Part shown: one piece after another, positions 17,972-26,587 of the stretch
Layout: each line of letters begins with the position of its first letter
How positions within the stretch are numbered: the stretch's first letter is position 1
Source of the DNA: Sulfolobaceae archaeon
GTDB lineage: Archaea; Thermoproteota; Thermoprotei_A; Sulfolobales; Sulfolobaceae
Assembly (NCBI GenBank): GCA_026627305.1
Contig: JAPNVD010000033.1
Coordinates: forward strand, 1-42,391
Direction: 5' to 3'
DNA length: 42,391 bases
The notes under the pieces: generated by a model
What the model was told of the DNA's origin: nothing
The model's input: only the letters and a program-made list of their open reading frames with translations
The model's database searches: none
Program-made: the position numbers and the translations under genes

Positions 17972-19068
17972 GCTATTATGTAAAATTAGAAGATATCTGG
18001 AAAGAATATGAAATGAAGGGAAAGAAGACATTAGTGCTGAAGGGGTTAAACTTAAACGTTGAAAAGGGTGAGTTCGTAGTTATTTTAGGACCATCAGGAG
18101 AGGGTAAGACTACAACACTTAAGATAATTGCAGGACTGCTTAGGCAGGATAAAGGGCATGTATACCTTAGAGGAGAATTGGTGGATGATGTACCACCTAA
18201 GGATAGGAGGGTCGCAATGGTCCCCCAGAACTACGCTATTTATCCCTTCATGAGCGTTTACGATAATATAGCCTTCCCACTTAAGGTTCAACACGTTCCT
18301 AAGGAAGAGATAAGGAAGAAGGTAAAGGAGGTTGCGGAAATGTTAAAAATAGACAACCTCCTAGATAGGAAGCCGAGCCAACTGAGCGGAGGGCAGATGC
18401 AGAGGGTTGCAATAGCTAGGGCTCTAGTGAAGGGGGCTGATATAATCTTAATGGATGAGCCTTTGTCGAATCTAGATGCTCAGGTTAGGGTCTTGGCTAG
18501 GGAGGAACTAAAGCAATTACAGAGAAACCTAAAGCCAACTATACTCTATGTAACTCACGATCAAATAGAGGCCTTAAGTTTAGCCTCAAAGTTGGCGATA
18601 ATTCATGATGGTGTGATACAAGCCTTTGGAGATCCCATGGAAATCTATAAGAATCCAAATAGCGTATGGGTTGGAAAATTCTTAGGAAATCCGCCTATGA
18701 ACATAATTGAAGGAAAAGTGGATAATGGCTTTATTGAAGTTGAAGGAAGCAAGATTACAATCCCTGAGGTGTATAAGGGTATAGTTAAGGATGGCGAAAA
18801 GGTATTAATAGGCGTTAGACCTGAAGATCTTTATATTAGCGATAGTGGGGCTATTGAGGGAAAGGTGGAAATGGTTGAAAACCTAGGTCCTTATAGTATA
18901 ATTCACGTTAACGTAGGGAATACAACTGTTAGAGTATTTGAGAAGTCTATGATAAAGAGGGAAAGGGGCGATAATGTTAAGATCTCAATCGATCCTAGTA
19001 AGATCATTCTATTTGACGCTACAACAGAAAAGAACTTATTACTTGAGGTGGCTAAGAAGAGTTTATGA
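17968..19068 (+). CDS. Sugar ABC transporter ATP-binding protein (MalK/GlcV type)
   Basis: This 366-residue ATPase has Walker A GPSGEGKTT (41-49), Q-loop VPQNYAIYP near 86, signature LSGGQMQRVAIARAL near 138, Walker B IILMDEPLSNLDA and switch His in YVTHDQ. The C-terminal third (about 235-366) is the OB-like regulatory domain of carbohydrate importers, including VLIGVRPEDLYI. It powers uptake through the two permeases and may be shared by other sugar systems. It overlaps the upstream permease (ATGA) and the downstream glucoamylase gene (ATGA), indicating translational coupling across the operon. Confidence 0.95.
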   Translation: MSYYVKLEDIWKEYEMKGKKTLVLKGLNLNVEKGEFVVILGPSGEGKTTTLKIIAGLLRQDKGHVYLRGELVDDVPPKDRRVAMVPQNYAIYPFMSVYDNIAFPLKVQHVPKEEIRKKVKEVAEMLKIDNLLDRKPSQLSGGQMQRVAIARALVKGADIILMDEPLSNLDAQVRVLAREELKQLQRNLKPTILYVTHDQIEALSLASKLAIIHDGVIQAFGDPMEIYKNPNSVWVGKFLGNPPMNIIEGKVDNGFIEVEGSKITIPEVYKGIVKDGEKVLIGVRPEDLYISDSGAIEGKVEMVENLGPYSIIHVNVGNTTVRVFEKSMIKRERGDNVKISIDPSKIILFDATTEKNLLLEVAKKSL

Positions 19069-20936
19069 GGAAGGAAATAATATTATTACTCTTCCTTTTC
19101 TTATTTTTGTTAATTTCATCCCTCTTTATTGTAACTCCCAGCATAGCTCAAAGCTACAACAGGGCTTTTAGCTACAGTCCATCATATCTATTGTTAAACA
19201 ACTTCGAGGACGATTCCATATGGATAGTAACCGGAATCCCTGAACCAAATCCCATCCTCAATGGGTTTCCAATATATCCTCCATCTATCAGGAACTTTTA
19301 CTTAGGTGGTTACGGCTTACTTAACCTTACTCTAAACATGAATATAACCACTGAAATAGCTTATCTTACGCTCAATAACAGTGTCGTTCTAGAGAGTAAG
19401 CAAGGTAATATAAGTATAATGACTCCTCCCTATACTCCTTATATCCTCTTATTATTTAACGCAAATTCTACAACTGAATTTACCCTTATCACGAACGAAA
19501 GCGTTGTTGAGGTGAGACATGGCGAGATCGAAATAAAGGGAGTTCCTGAAGTTTTCATAGCTACAAATGTAAGCTACACCACAAAAGCTCACGAGGTTAT
19601 ATTCAGGTTTGTTAAGGGCTATTGGTTTATTGAAATGGGGCTTGGTGCTAAGCCATACTTTAACATCAGCAACCTGGTGATGTTAAACAATAAAAGGGTT
19701 GAGGAATGGTTAAATGAGTCAATTAAACCTAGGGGATTACCACAACAGTTGGTAAATGAGTACTACCTCAGCCTATTGGTCTTAAAGGACGATCAGAACC
19801 CCTATTTAGGTACGTTTGCAGCCTCTCCTTCACCTATTTACCTCTATTCATGGGTAAGGGATTCGTCATTTAGTGCTATTGCCCTACAGGAGGCTGGGCA
19901 TTATAGTTCAGCCCTAAAGTTCTGGTTATGGCTTTCGAGAGCACAACAGCTTCAACCTGGTGTATGGTATACTAGGTATGACTTCTATAGTGGTGTACCA
20001 GATACCTCCTTTGGGATCCCTGAACTTGATGGTATTGGCTTATTTGAAATAGGGGTTTATCAATATTATAACCTAACAGGTAACCTAACGTTCTTAAGAG
20101 AGGTCTTGCCTGAGCTCAATCTGAGCGTTAAGTATCAGCTATCTCAGATAAATACTTCAAGGTTTCACTTGATACCCCAGGATCTAAGTGTATGGGAAGA
20201 TAGGATGGCTTACCACTTTTGGACTGAAGCCTTTAACGCCCTAGGATTGCAGGCTGTAGCAAGGATATATAAGGCTTTGGGATTGAACAGTTCAGCGATA
20301 ATTTTAGCTGAAAATGAGCTTAACGAGAGCATAATCAAATATTTCTGGTATAATAACAGTTACTTTGCCTCTGCATTGGGCACTTCAGTGCTGTTCACCT
20401 CTAGTGGTGCCCAAACCGTTTTAGTGCCAGAGCCTTCCTCTGTGAATTCAGCTACGCTCTTGCCCATAGATATGAGGTTTTTGCCATCAAACTCTCCATA
20501 CGCCGAGGGCAACTTCCAGACAGTTTTATCATCTCTTACCGTAAACGGTGGACTAGCGAGGTTTCCAGGAGACCTCTATCATTATTCTGAGTACTTGTAC
20601 GATAGTAGTGGTCCTGAACCACCATGGATAATAACCACGATGTTCGAAGCCCTCTATTATGAGGAAATTGGACAATACCCACAGGCGTTAAATATTATGG
20701 AGTGGGCTTACGAGCACTCACAACATGGCTTGCTGCCTGAGGCTATAGATCCACATTATGGTAATCCATTACCCACCACTTCTCCCTTAACCTGGTCTTC
20801 AGCGATGTACGTCATTGTTGCGTTGAACTATAAGCCTTCAGCTATGGTAAACAACGAGCTACACTATATAGTTGCAGGAGTCCTCATAGTTGCCATACTA
20901 GCATCATCTATAGCTTTAACAAGGAAAAAGAGTTGA
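19065..20936 (+). CDS. Secreted, membrane-anchored GH15 glucoamylase-like hydrolase
   Basis: The 623-residue protein has a Sec-type signal (about 1-29, ending SIAQ), a beta-rich N-terminal domain (about 30-215) and an alpha-barrel with GH15 landmarks YSWVRDSSFSAIALQEAG (about 261-278) and VWEDRMAYHFWTEAFNALG (about 375-393), where the Glu of WEDR is the probable general acid. A C-terminal hydrophobic anchor (about 598-616) ends RKKS. Many N-x-S/T sequons fit a glycosylated surface protein. GH15 enzymes release glucose from the ends of starch or dextrins. Its start overlaps the transporter ATPase stop, so hydrolysis and uptake are made together, an informative operon layout. Exact linkage preference is unknown. 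Confidence 0.85.
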   Translation: MRKEIILLLFLFLFLLISSLFIVTPSIAQSYNRAFSYSPSYLLLNNFEDDSIWIVTGIPEPNPILNGFPIYPPSIRNFYLGGYGLLNLTLNMNITTEIAYLTLNNSVVLESKQGNISIMTPPYTPYILLLFNANSTTEFTLITNESVVEVRHGEIEIKGVPEVFIATNVSYTTKAHEVIFRFVKGYWFIEMGLGAKPYFNISNLVMLNNKRVEEWLNESIKPRGLPQQLVNEYYLSLLVLKDDQNPYLGTFAASPSPIYLYSWVRDSSFSAIALQEAGHYSSALKFWLWLSRAQQLQPGVWYTRYDFYSGVPDTSFGIPELDGIGLFEIGVYQYYNLTGNLTFLREVLPELNLSVKYQLSQINTSRFHLIPQDLSVWEDRMAYHFWTEAFNALGLQAVARIYKALGLNSSAIILAENELNESIIKYFWYNNSYFASALGTSVLFTSSGAQTVLVPEPSSVNSATLLPIDMRFLPSNSPYAEGNFQTVLSSLTVNGGLARFPGDLYHYSEYLYDSSGPEPPWIITTMFEALYYEEIGQYPQALNIMEWAYEHSQHGLLPEAIDPHYGNPLPTTSPLTWSSAMYVIVALNYKPSAMVNNELHYIVAGVLIVAILASSIALTRKKS

Positions 20937-20956
20937 ATATTGTTGGCAACGCTTTA

Positions 20957-21385
20957 TTAATTTAGCCTACTTAGCCTCATCTGTATGTATTCTTTAGGTA
21001 CTGCACCTATTATGTAATCTACAGGATTTCCTTCATAGAAAATAAGAAGGGTGGGTAGGTTAACAACACCATAATAGCTTGCTATCTCTGGATACCTCTT
21101 AACGTCGACTTTTCCAAATCCTATATTCCTATATTCATTAGCTAGTTCCTCAACTATTGGAGAAAGTAAGTGACAAGGAGGACACCAATCAGCCCAGAAG
21201 TCTATTACAGCTGTTTTGAACTCGCTTAAGAATTCCCTTAGTGAATTAGAGTCTAAGTGATGTACTACTCCACCTTTAAACTTCTTCCTCTCCTCTTTTT
21301 GTTCTGCTCTTATTAAAAGTTGTTTAAGTTTCCTGTTCAGTAGCTCTTGGAGTTCTGGATCCTCTTCAACGCTCATAATTTTCAT
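20957..21385 (-). CDS. Thioredoxin with N-terminal extension
   Basis: The 142-residue protein has the thioredoxin core from about residue 38, with FWADWCPPCHLLSPI giving the CPPC redox site near 69-72, and the cis-Pro loop VVNLPTLLIFYEG. The first 37 residues are charged and probably helical, which makes it longer than ordinary 105-residue thioredoxins. CPPC rather than CGPC is common in Sulfolobales thioredoxins. ATG at 21376 (residue 4) is an alternative start. It is divergent from the oxidoreductase operon and convergent with the glucoamylase gene. It could be reduced by the thioredoxin reductase at 34021. Confidence 0.92.
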   Translation of the reverse strand: MKIMSVEEDPELQELLNRKLKQLLIRAEQKEERKKFKGGVVHHLDSNSLREFLSEFKTAVIDFWADWCPPCHLLSPIVEELANEYRNIGFGKVDVKRYPEIASYYGVVNLPTLLIFYEGNPVDYIIGAVPKEYIQMRLSRLN

Positions 21386-21494
21386 TTAATATATAATAAA
21401 TTTAGTTTATAAGATTTATGTGCAAAAATCATCAGCAATCGTTTATTTATCAGTTAACCTAATTCCTTATTTAACTTATTTCGAAGAATTAAAT

Positions 21495-22559
21495 ATGGTT
21501 GGAGTTGCAGTAGTAGGTCTTGGAAACATTGGAAAGGTTCACGCTAAGCTGATAAAGGAGTTAGAGGTGGAGAGCAATGGTAAGATCAGGTTAGTAGCGG
21601 TAGTAGATCAGGTGAGGAGTTTAGCTGAAAGCGTTGCATCTCAATACAGTGTGAGGTCGTATACTACGCTAGACGATGCAGTTAAAGACCCTGACATCGA
21701 TGTACTAACTATAGCTACGCCCACTTACCTTCATGGACCACAAGCCCTTTACGCTATTGAATATAATAAGAACGTCATAGTGGAAAAACCTATGGCTGTA
21801 AGCCTAGTTGAGGCTAGAGAGATGATAGCTAAGGCTAGAAAGAAGGGGGTAAGGCTTGGGGTTATATTTCAGGAGAGGTATGCTGATGATATAAGGAAGT
21901 TAAAAGATATCATTGCCAGCGGAAAATTAGGTAAAGTATTCCTCATAGAGAGTGAAATGAAGTGGTGGAGGGATGAGAGGAACTATTATCAAAAAGATGA
22001 GTTGGCTAGGAGTTGGAGAGGTATGTGGGGAACAGAGGGAGGAGGTGCGATGACTAATCAAGGTATTCACACTGTAGACCTAATGATTTGGCTTGGAGGC
22101 GATGTTGATGAGGTTGCAGGTTTCATAGATAATTTGACCCATCCATCGATAACAGTGGAGGATACTGCTGTAGCTGTGATAAGGTATAAGTCAAAGGCTC
22201 TAGGTGTCATATCTCAAACGGTTTCAACTAGACCAGATAACGCTCAATACAGGAAGATAAGGGTTTTTGGTACAGAAGGTATGGCAGAAATCCACGATAC
22301 CACGTTATCTTTGCTGAAGACAAACAGTGAGAGTTTAGAGTCGGAAATAAGGGCTAAAAGCACTGAAACGCTCCACAGAGAAGAAAACCTCCACAAGAAG
22401 CTGTTTAGAGACTTCCTAAACCGTTTACTGAACGGTGAAGAATTCCCAATAACTGGAGAAGAGGGAATTAAATCCTTAGAGTTGATAAAGGCAATTTACT
22501 ACTCTTCCTCAACTAGGCAATTCGTGAAACTACCCTTCAACATTAATGTGGTGTTATAG
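21495..22559 (+). CDS. Gfo/Idh/MocA family NAD(P)-dependent sugar oxidoreductase
   Basis: The nucleotide-binding fold starts VGVAVVGLGNIGKVHAKL and the family signature VEKPMAVSLVEAREM follows near residue 100. The C-terminal substrate domain has GGGAMTNQGIHTVDLMIWLGG, containing the conserved active-site His-Asp pattern. An upstream extension to 21420 is open, but the ATG at 21495 starts right at the Rossmann fold and has CTTATTTAA (21466-21474) about 25 bases before it, so a leaderless start at 21495 is preferred, giving 354 residues. It is the first of three tightly packed genes with two TIM-barrel isomerase-like proteins. A sugar or inositol derivative is the likely substrate. Confidence 0.9.
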   Translation: MVGVAVVGLGNIGKVHAKLIKELEVESNGKIRLVAVVDQVRSLAESVASQYSVRSYTTLDDAVKDPDIDVLTIATPTYLHGPQALYAIEYNKNVIVEKPMAVSLVEAREMIAKARKKGVRLGVIFQERYADDIRKLKDIIASGKLGKVFLIESEMKWWRDERNYYQKDELARSWRGMWGTEGGGAMTNQGIHTVDLMIWLGGDVDEVAGFIDNLTHPSITVEDTAVAVIRYKSKALGVISQTVSTRPDNAQYRKIRVFGTEGMAEIHDTTLSLLKTNSESLESEIRAKSTETLHREENLHKKLFRDFLNRLLNGEEFPITGEEGIKSLELIKAIYYSSSTRQFVKLPFNINVVL

Positions 22560-23345
22560 ATGAGGTATGCCTTTACAACCTTAGCATATCCTGACCTAAA
22601 GCTTCCTGAGGTTATCGAGAGAGTCAAGAGGTTTGGATTCGACGCTGTTGAGTTGAGGGTGGCTGATGATGGAATCCACCTTAAGCCTAGCTATCCGATA
22701 GAGAAGAGCGTAAAGGAGATAATAGGCGATATAAAAGTCTCTGACCTAGCCGGTTACGCTAGATTTTCTTCGCCTGATGATTTGGAAAGGGAGAAGAACA
22801 TTAAGTTGGCTGAAACCTTAATACTCATGGCCCACGATTTAGGGACAAGTGGAGTTAGGGTTTACGCTGGACAGTTTAAGGATTCTCCTGAAGATGCAAT
22901 AAAGAGGGTGAGGAATTCTCTCAATGGGTTGGCCGAATTTGCAGAGAAGAACAATGTAGTACTAATGATAGAGACCCATGACGAAATGGCTAAGCTAGAC
23001 TTCTTGTTAAAGTTAATAAAGGGATTAGATGAGAGGATAGGGCTAGTTTACGATCCAGCTAACATGATATTCTCAGGGGAGAAACATGAGGATGTATTTC
23101 CAAAGATCTACACTAGAGTTAAACATGTCCATATAAAGGACTTCGTTGTAAAAGATGGGAAGAGATTGTTCGTTAGACCTGGTCGAGGAGTAGTGCCCAT
23201 AAAGGAGATAGTTAAGGACTTGATAAAGGTAGGCTACCAAGGATATATATCAGTGGAGTGGGAGAAGATGTGGAACAGGGATATAGAAGATGCTGACGTA
23301 GTCCTTCCCTTATATCTAGAATACTTAAAGAGGTGTGAAGAGTGA
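22560..23345 (+). CDS. Sugar phosphate isomerase/epimerase-like TIM-barrel protein (first)
   Basis: This 261-residue protein belongs to the xylose-isomerase-like TIM-barrel family. The usual four metal ligands can be picked out: Glu in LMIETHDE, Asp in LVYDPANM, His in VKHVHIKDF and Glu in ISVEWEKM. It starts immediately after the oxidoreductase stop and overlaps the next TIM-barrel gene by four bases. Family members are isomerases, epimerases, IolE/IolI-type dehydratases or glycoside beta-eliminating lyases. No phosphate-binding site is evident that would choose between these. Confidence 0.88.
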   Translation: MRYAFTTLAYPDLKLPEVIERVKRFGFDAVELRVADDGIHLKPSYPIEKSVKEIIGDIKVSDLAGYARFSSPDDLEREKNIKLAETLILMAHDLGTSGVRVYAGQFKDSPEDAIKRVRNSLNGLAEFAEKNNVVLMIETHDEMAKLDFLLKLIKGLDERIGLVYDPANMIFSGEKHEDVFPKIYTRVKHVHIKDFVVKDGKRLFVRPGRGVVPIKEIVKDLIKVGYQGYISVEWEKMWNRDIEDADVVLPLYLEYLKRCEE

Positions 23346-24145
23346 AGTTGGGCATAATTTCAGACGAGATAAGCCAGGACTTTGAACATTCATTAAAGGT
23401 TATGAAAGAACTAGGTGCTACTCATGTAGAGGTTAGGGATCTGTGGGGAAAGAACGTCACAAGGCTTAGCGATTCTGAGCTAGCTGAGATGAGGAGATTA
23501 ATTGAGAAATACGGTTTAACGTTATCTAACCTGGACTCCCCTGCTTTTAAGATATATTTTAATGACGCTAAGGCTTATGAAGAGCACTTAAATATCCTGA
23601 GAAAGGTTATAGAGCTGACTAAGAGGTTTGACCTAAAATATACAAGGATATTCACTTTCTGGTGGCAAGGAGAGCTAGATAAGTATCTAGACAAGTTAAT
23701 TGAGGGGTTCCAACCAGCAATAGAGATGGCTGAAGATGAAGGGGTATATCTTGTTGTGGAAAACGAGTATAGCTGCACAGTCGGCAATGGCAAGGAGACT
23801 AAGAAGTTCTTACAGTCGTTAAATTCTAAATGGATAAAGGCTTTATGGGATCCAGGAAATGCATTCTTCACAAGGGAGACCCCTTATCCTGATGGCTTCA
23901 ACTACGTTAAAGAGTACATAATGCACGTTCATGTTAAGGATGCGGTTGTAGATAATGGAGCCTTCAAGTGGAGACCCGTAGGTAAGGGCGCAATAGACTA
24001 TAGAGGACAGTTTAAAGAGTTGATTAAGATGGATGTAGTAGTATCTTTAGAAACGCATTATATTCCACAAAACGGTGGTAAGGAAGAGGGAACTAGGGAA
24101 TCATTCAAGGGGATCTTGAAGATTTTAGAGGAGCTAAATAAGTAG
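23342..24145 (+). CDS. Sugar phosphate isomerase/epimerase-like TIM-barrel protein (second)
   Basis: This 267-residue relative of the preceding protein begins at GTG 23342, overlapping the upstream stop. Likely metal ligands are Glu in LVVENEYS, Asp in ALWDPGNAF, His in MHVHVKDA and Glu in VSLETHYI. The pair are clearly different members of one family rather than a recent tandem duplication, since alignment is limited to these motifs. Together with the Gfo/Idh/MocA enzyme they form a three-enzyme module acting on one carbohydrate. The T-rich sequence after 24145 and the new promoter at 24192 separate it from the glycosyltransferase. Confidence 0.88.
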   Translation: MKLGIISDEISQDFEHSLKVMKELGATHVEVRDLWGKNVTRLSDSELAEMRRLIEKYGLTLSNLDSPAFKIYFNDAKAYEEHLNILRKVIELTKRFDLKYTRIFTFWWQGELDKYLDKLIEGFQPAIEMAEDEGVYLVVENEYSCTVGNGKETKKFLQSLNSKWIKALWDPGNAFFTRETPYPDGFNYVKEYIMHVHVKDAVVDNGAFKWRPVGKGAIDYRGQFKELIKMDVVVSLETHYIPQNGGKEEGTRESFKGILKILEELNK

Positions 24146-24222
24146 TCGTAAAAACAAATATAGATATTTTATCATCGTCCCTACCAATAAAGTTATTATT
24201 TTAGGCTTCTTGAATTTGACTA

Positions 24223-25479
24223 ATGAAAATTATAGCTATAGGCGATGTAACTTACAGTTCCGGTGGTACAAAACACAACTTTAACGTGCTTAAGGAGCTA
24301 GCGAAAAGACACGAGATACTCTTTTACACACCAGCGTTTAGCATATCGCCAGAGGGGGTTCAGAAGTTAAGGGAATTAGAAAAGAATGGTGTCAAAGTTC
24401 TAGATGCTGTAAATAAAATAATTGAGGATAAGGTTAGCAGATCAGAGAGTAGGTCAAGGTTGTTTTCAAAGATACTATTCCAGAATAGTTTAAAGAATTA
24501 TTACTTAGACGTAAACCTCAAATATGTTAAAGGTCTTGAGGATCTCCTCAAGGATGTGGATATAATTTACGATATGGGTGAGCAATTGGAGTGGTTAACG
24601 GTAGCCTATTATTTAGGTAAGAAACTGAGGAAACCAGTAGTTAGTATACTTCACGACCCACCCTTTTATACAATCTCACGTTCATTAAACATATATAAGG
24701 CATGGCTGAGCGAAGGTTTTACCACTTTTACTAAACGCTCTTTACAGTACCTTATATTAAGGGCTAAGATGAAGCCTGCCATTTACAAAGCTGTAAATGA
24801 TGGTGTACTAAAAGGCATTGGAGCGGTATCTTTAGCTCCTTTATGGTATAGTGAGTTAGAGAAGCTAAAGGATAAATTGCTAATCAATGTATTCAAAATA
24901 GCTAACGCGTACGATAGGGAGCTTTTAGACCACAGAAGGATAAAAAGTAAGGAGGACTTCTGCATGTTTTACGCTAGGTTAGTACCAGTTAAAGGGGTAT
25001 TGGAACTGCCAAAGATTGCAGAAAACGTTGAGTGTGAAATTTACATAGCTGGTAAGTTTTATAGTGAGAGGGTTAAAGAGAAAGTATTATCCTCAAAAAA
25101 CAAGATAAAATATCTAGGCTTCTTGCCCTATGAACAGCTTATAGATTATGCATCTAGGGCTAAAGTAGTAATCTATCCTTCCCACTTGGACGGATTCTCC
25201 TTAGTAGTCCTGGAGTCTTTAGCTTTAGGCACCTCAGTAGTTGCGTATGATATCCCAGCAATAATGTATGTCTATGGTGGGCTAAGGCCCGTTAAAATAG
25301 TTAAAGAATACGATGTAAAGGCTATGGCTCGAAGGGTTAACGAGGTGTTAAGGATGAAGGATGAGGATTACGAGGCTGAGCATAATGACGCAAAAGTTAG
25401 GGAATTTCTAGAGTTGCACAGTAGTTGGAGTAATGTAGCAAAAGAGATAGAGGACTTTATGCTGAAGGTAGTGAAATAA
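24223..25479 (+). CDS. GT4-type glycosyltransferase
   Basis: The 418-residue protein has a GT-B outline: an N-terminal MKIIAIGDVTYSSGGTKHNF with the Gly-rich acceptor loop, and a C-terminal nucleotide-sugar domain with FCMFYARLVPVKGVLELPKI, KYLGFLPYEQLIDYASRAKV and HLDGFSLVVLESLALGTSVV, where the Glu of VLES is the conserved donor contact. No signal peptide or membrane segment is seen, so it acts at the cytoplasmic side. Glycan, glycolipid or storage sugar synthesis are all possible. It has its own TATA-like GTTATTATTTTAG about 27 bases upstream, so it is probably leaderless. Confidence 0.87.
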   Translation: MKIIAIGDVTYSSGGTKHNFNVLKELAKRHEILFYTPAFSISPEGVQKLRELEKNGVKVLDAVNKIIEDKVSRSESRSRLFSKILFQNSLKNYYLDVNLKYVKGLEDLLKDVDIIYDMGEQLEWLTVAYYLGKKLRKPVVSILHDPPFYTISRSLNIYKAWLSEGFTTFTKRSLQYLILRAKMKPAIYKAVNDGVLKGIGAVSLAPLWYSELEKLKDKLLINVFKIANAYDRELLDHRRIKSKEDFCMFYARLVPVKGVLELPKIAENVECEIYIAGKFYSERVKEKVLSSKNKIKYLGFLPYEQLIDYASRAKVVIYPSHLDGFSLVVLESLALGTSVVAYDIPAIMYVYGGLRPVKIVKEYDVKAMARRVNEVLRMKDEDYEAEHNDAKVREFLELHSSWSNVAKEIEDFMLKVVK

Positions 25480-25524
25480 ATACCTTGAGGCTAAGGATAA
25501 AGTATGTTAGTTGCAAAGTGAGTA

Positions 25525-25557
25525 AAGCCTCGCCCTTTAGGGCAGAGAAGAAGTCAG
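25525..25557 (+). repeat. Degenerate IS200/IS605-like right-end hairpin (copy 1)
   Basis: It begins AAGCCTCGCCCTTTAGGGC and ends AGAAGTCAG. GCCC-TTTA-GGGC forms a compact stem, extended by CTC/GAG with one bulge. It aligns over 33 bases with the minus strand of 27828-27860 with about six differences. Similar hairpin ends are familiar from Sulfolobales IS200/IS605/TnpB elements; no transposase or tnpB gene is adjacent here, so I read it as a relic. Confidence 0.45.
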
Positions 25558-25563
25558 TCCTTC

Positions 25564-26496
25564 TTAAAACTCTATAACTTTTCCAATACCCCTCTTTAAA
25601 GCTTCTTCATAAAGGGTAATAGCAATTGCGTTGTCTTGTGCAGGAATTCCAACTGATTTGAACACAGAAGGTCTTTCAACCTTTAACCCTTCAGCTATGA
25701 TTTCGCCTAAACTGTATAGCCTTTTATCTTTGAATAGTCCCTTACTCTCAGGAATTATGAAATCCCCGCTCTCGCTCTTAACAGCCTCTAAGTGGTCAGC
25801 AAATATCGTCTTCGCCCTTACTATCACATCATCGTCTAATTCCCTAGCGTTTGGTGTATGTGCCCCTATGCTTACCACATGGAAGTCTTCCCTCAATAAA
25901 GAACCGAAAACTACAGGAGTGTTAGAAGAGGTAGTTGTGAATATAACATTGGACTCCCTTAAGAGGGTGGTAATATCAACAGCCTCTACGTTTAACTTCT
26001 TAGCTAGCTCCACATGGGATTTCCTTGCAGTTATCAGTATCCTATCTATCTTAAAGTATTGCCTAGCCATCAAAATATGGTAATAAGCCTCAGTCCCTGC
26101 ACCAATTACACCTAAAGTTTCTATTTTTTTATTACTCCCCAACGCTAGCTCTGTAGATAGTAGTGATGTAGCTGCCGTCCTAATTGCAGTCAAAGTGCTT
26201 CCTTCAATTATAGCTAAGGGTCTACCATCATCTACAGACATTAAGATTACTATACCTTGAATAGTTGGCAATCCTCTCTTTACGTTCTCGTTTATTACAT
26301 TTACTATCTTTAGAGTAAAGCCCTTGTTCTGAAAAGCTGGCATAATCCCCCACCAGTTACTCTTTATTGTCAACACTTGCCTAGGTGATTGTACTATATC
26401 CTTAGTATAGAACTTGTAGAAAGCCTCTTTCATGGAGTTAACTGCGACCTTTACATCTAGAAGTTTTAATAAGTCCTCACGGTTTAGGACTAGCAT
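25564..26496 (-). CDS. Ornithine cyclodeaminase / alanine dehydrogenase-like protein (mu-crystallin family)
   Basis: From ATG 26496 (MLVLNREDLLKLLDV) the protein is 310 residues, the normal family size; an upstream GTG at 26550 would add 18 non-conserved residues. Family features are GFTLKIVNV with the conserved Lys, the Rossmann motif GVIGAGTEAYYH and GAHTPNARELDDDVI with the Asp near the nicotinamide. Members include ornithine cyclodeaminase, alanine dehydrogenase and pyrroline reductases, and specificity cannot be read here. TTTAAA about 30 bases upstream of the ATG supports the start. It is divergent from an aminotransferase, suggesting linked amino acid metabolism. Confidence 0.85.
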   Translation of the reverse strand: MLVLNREDLLKLLDVKVAVNSMKEAFYKFYTKDIVQSPRQVLTIKSNWWGIMPAFQNKGFTLKIVNVINENVKRGLPTIQGIVILMSVDDGRPLAIIEGSTLTAIRTAATSLLSTELALGSNKKIETLGVIGAGTEAYYHILMARQYFKIDRILITARKSHVELAKKLNVEAVDITTLLRESNVIFTTTSSNTPVVFGSLLREDFHVVSIGAHTPNARELDDDVIVRAKTIFADHLEAVKSESGDFIIPESKGLFKDKRLYSLGEIIAEGLKVERPSVFKSVGIPAQDNAIAITLYEEALKRGIGKVIEF

Positions 26497-26587
26497 CTGC
26501 AATATTATTTCTCTACCAGAGGGATTTAAATTCGTTTTGAAAAGCCGCACTAAAACCCTTAAATACTACTCAGTCCTCTCATCTTAT

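Noticed and set aside
21420-21494. N-terminal extension of the oxidoreductase from 21420
   Set aside because: The extension is open but falls before a TATA-like box at 21466-21474 and precedes the Rossmann fold, so the start at 21495 is preferred.
26432-26587. N-terminal extension of the aminotransferase
   Set aside because: The extra 52 codons overlap the coding region of the divergent cyclodeaminase-like gene and precede the TATA box at about 26557-26566.
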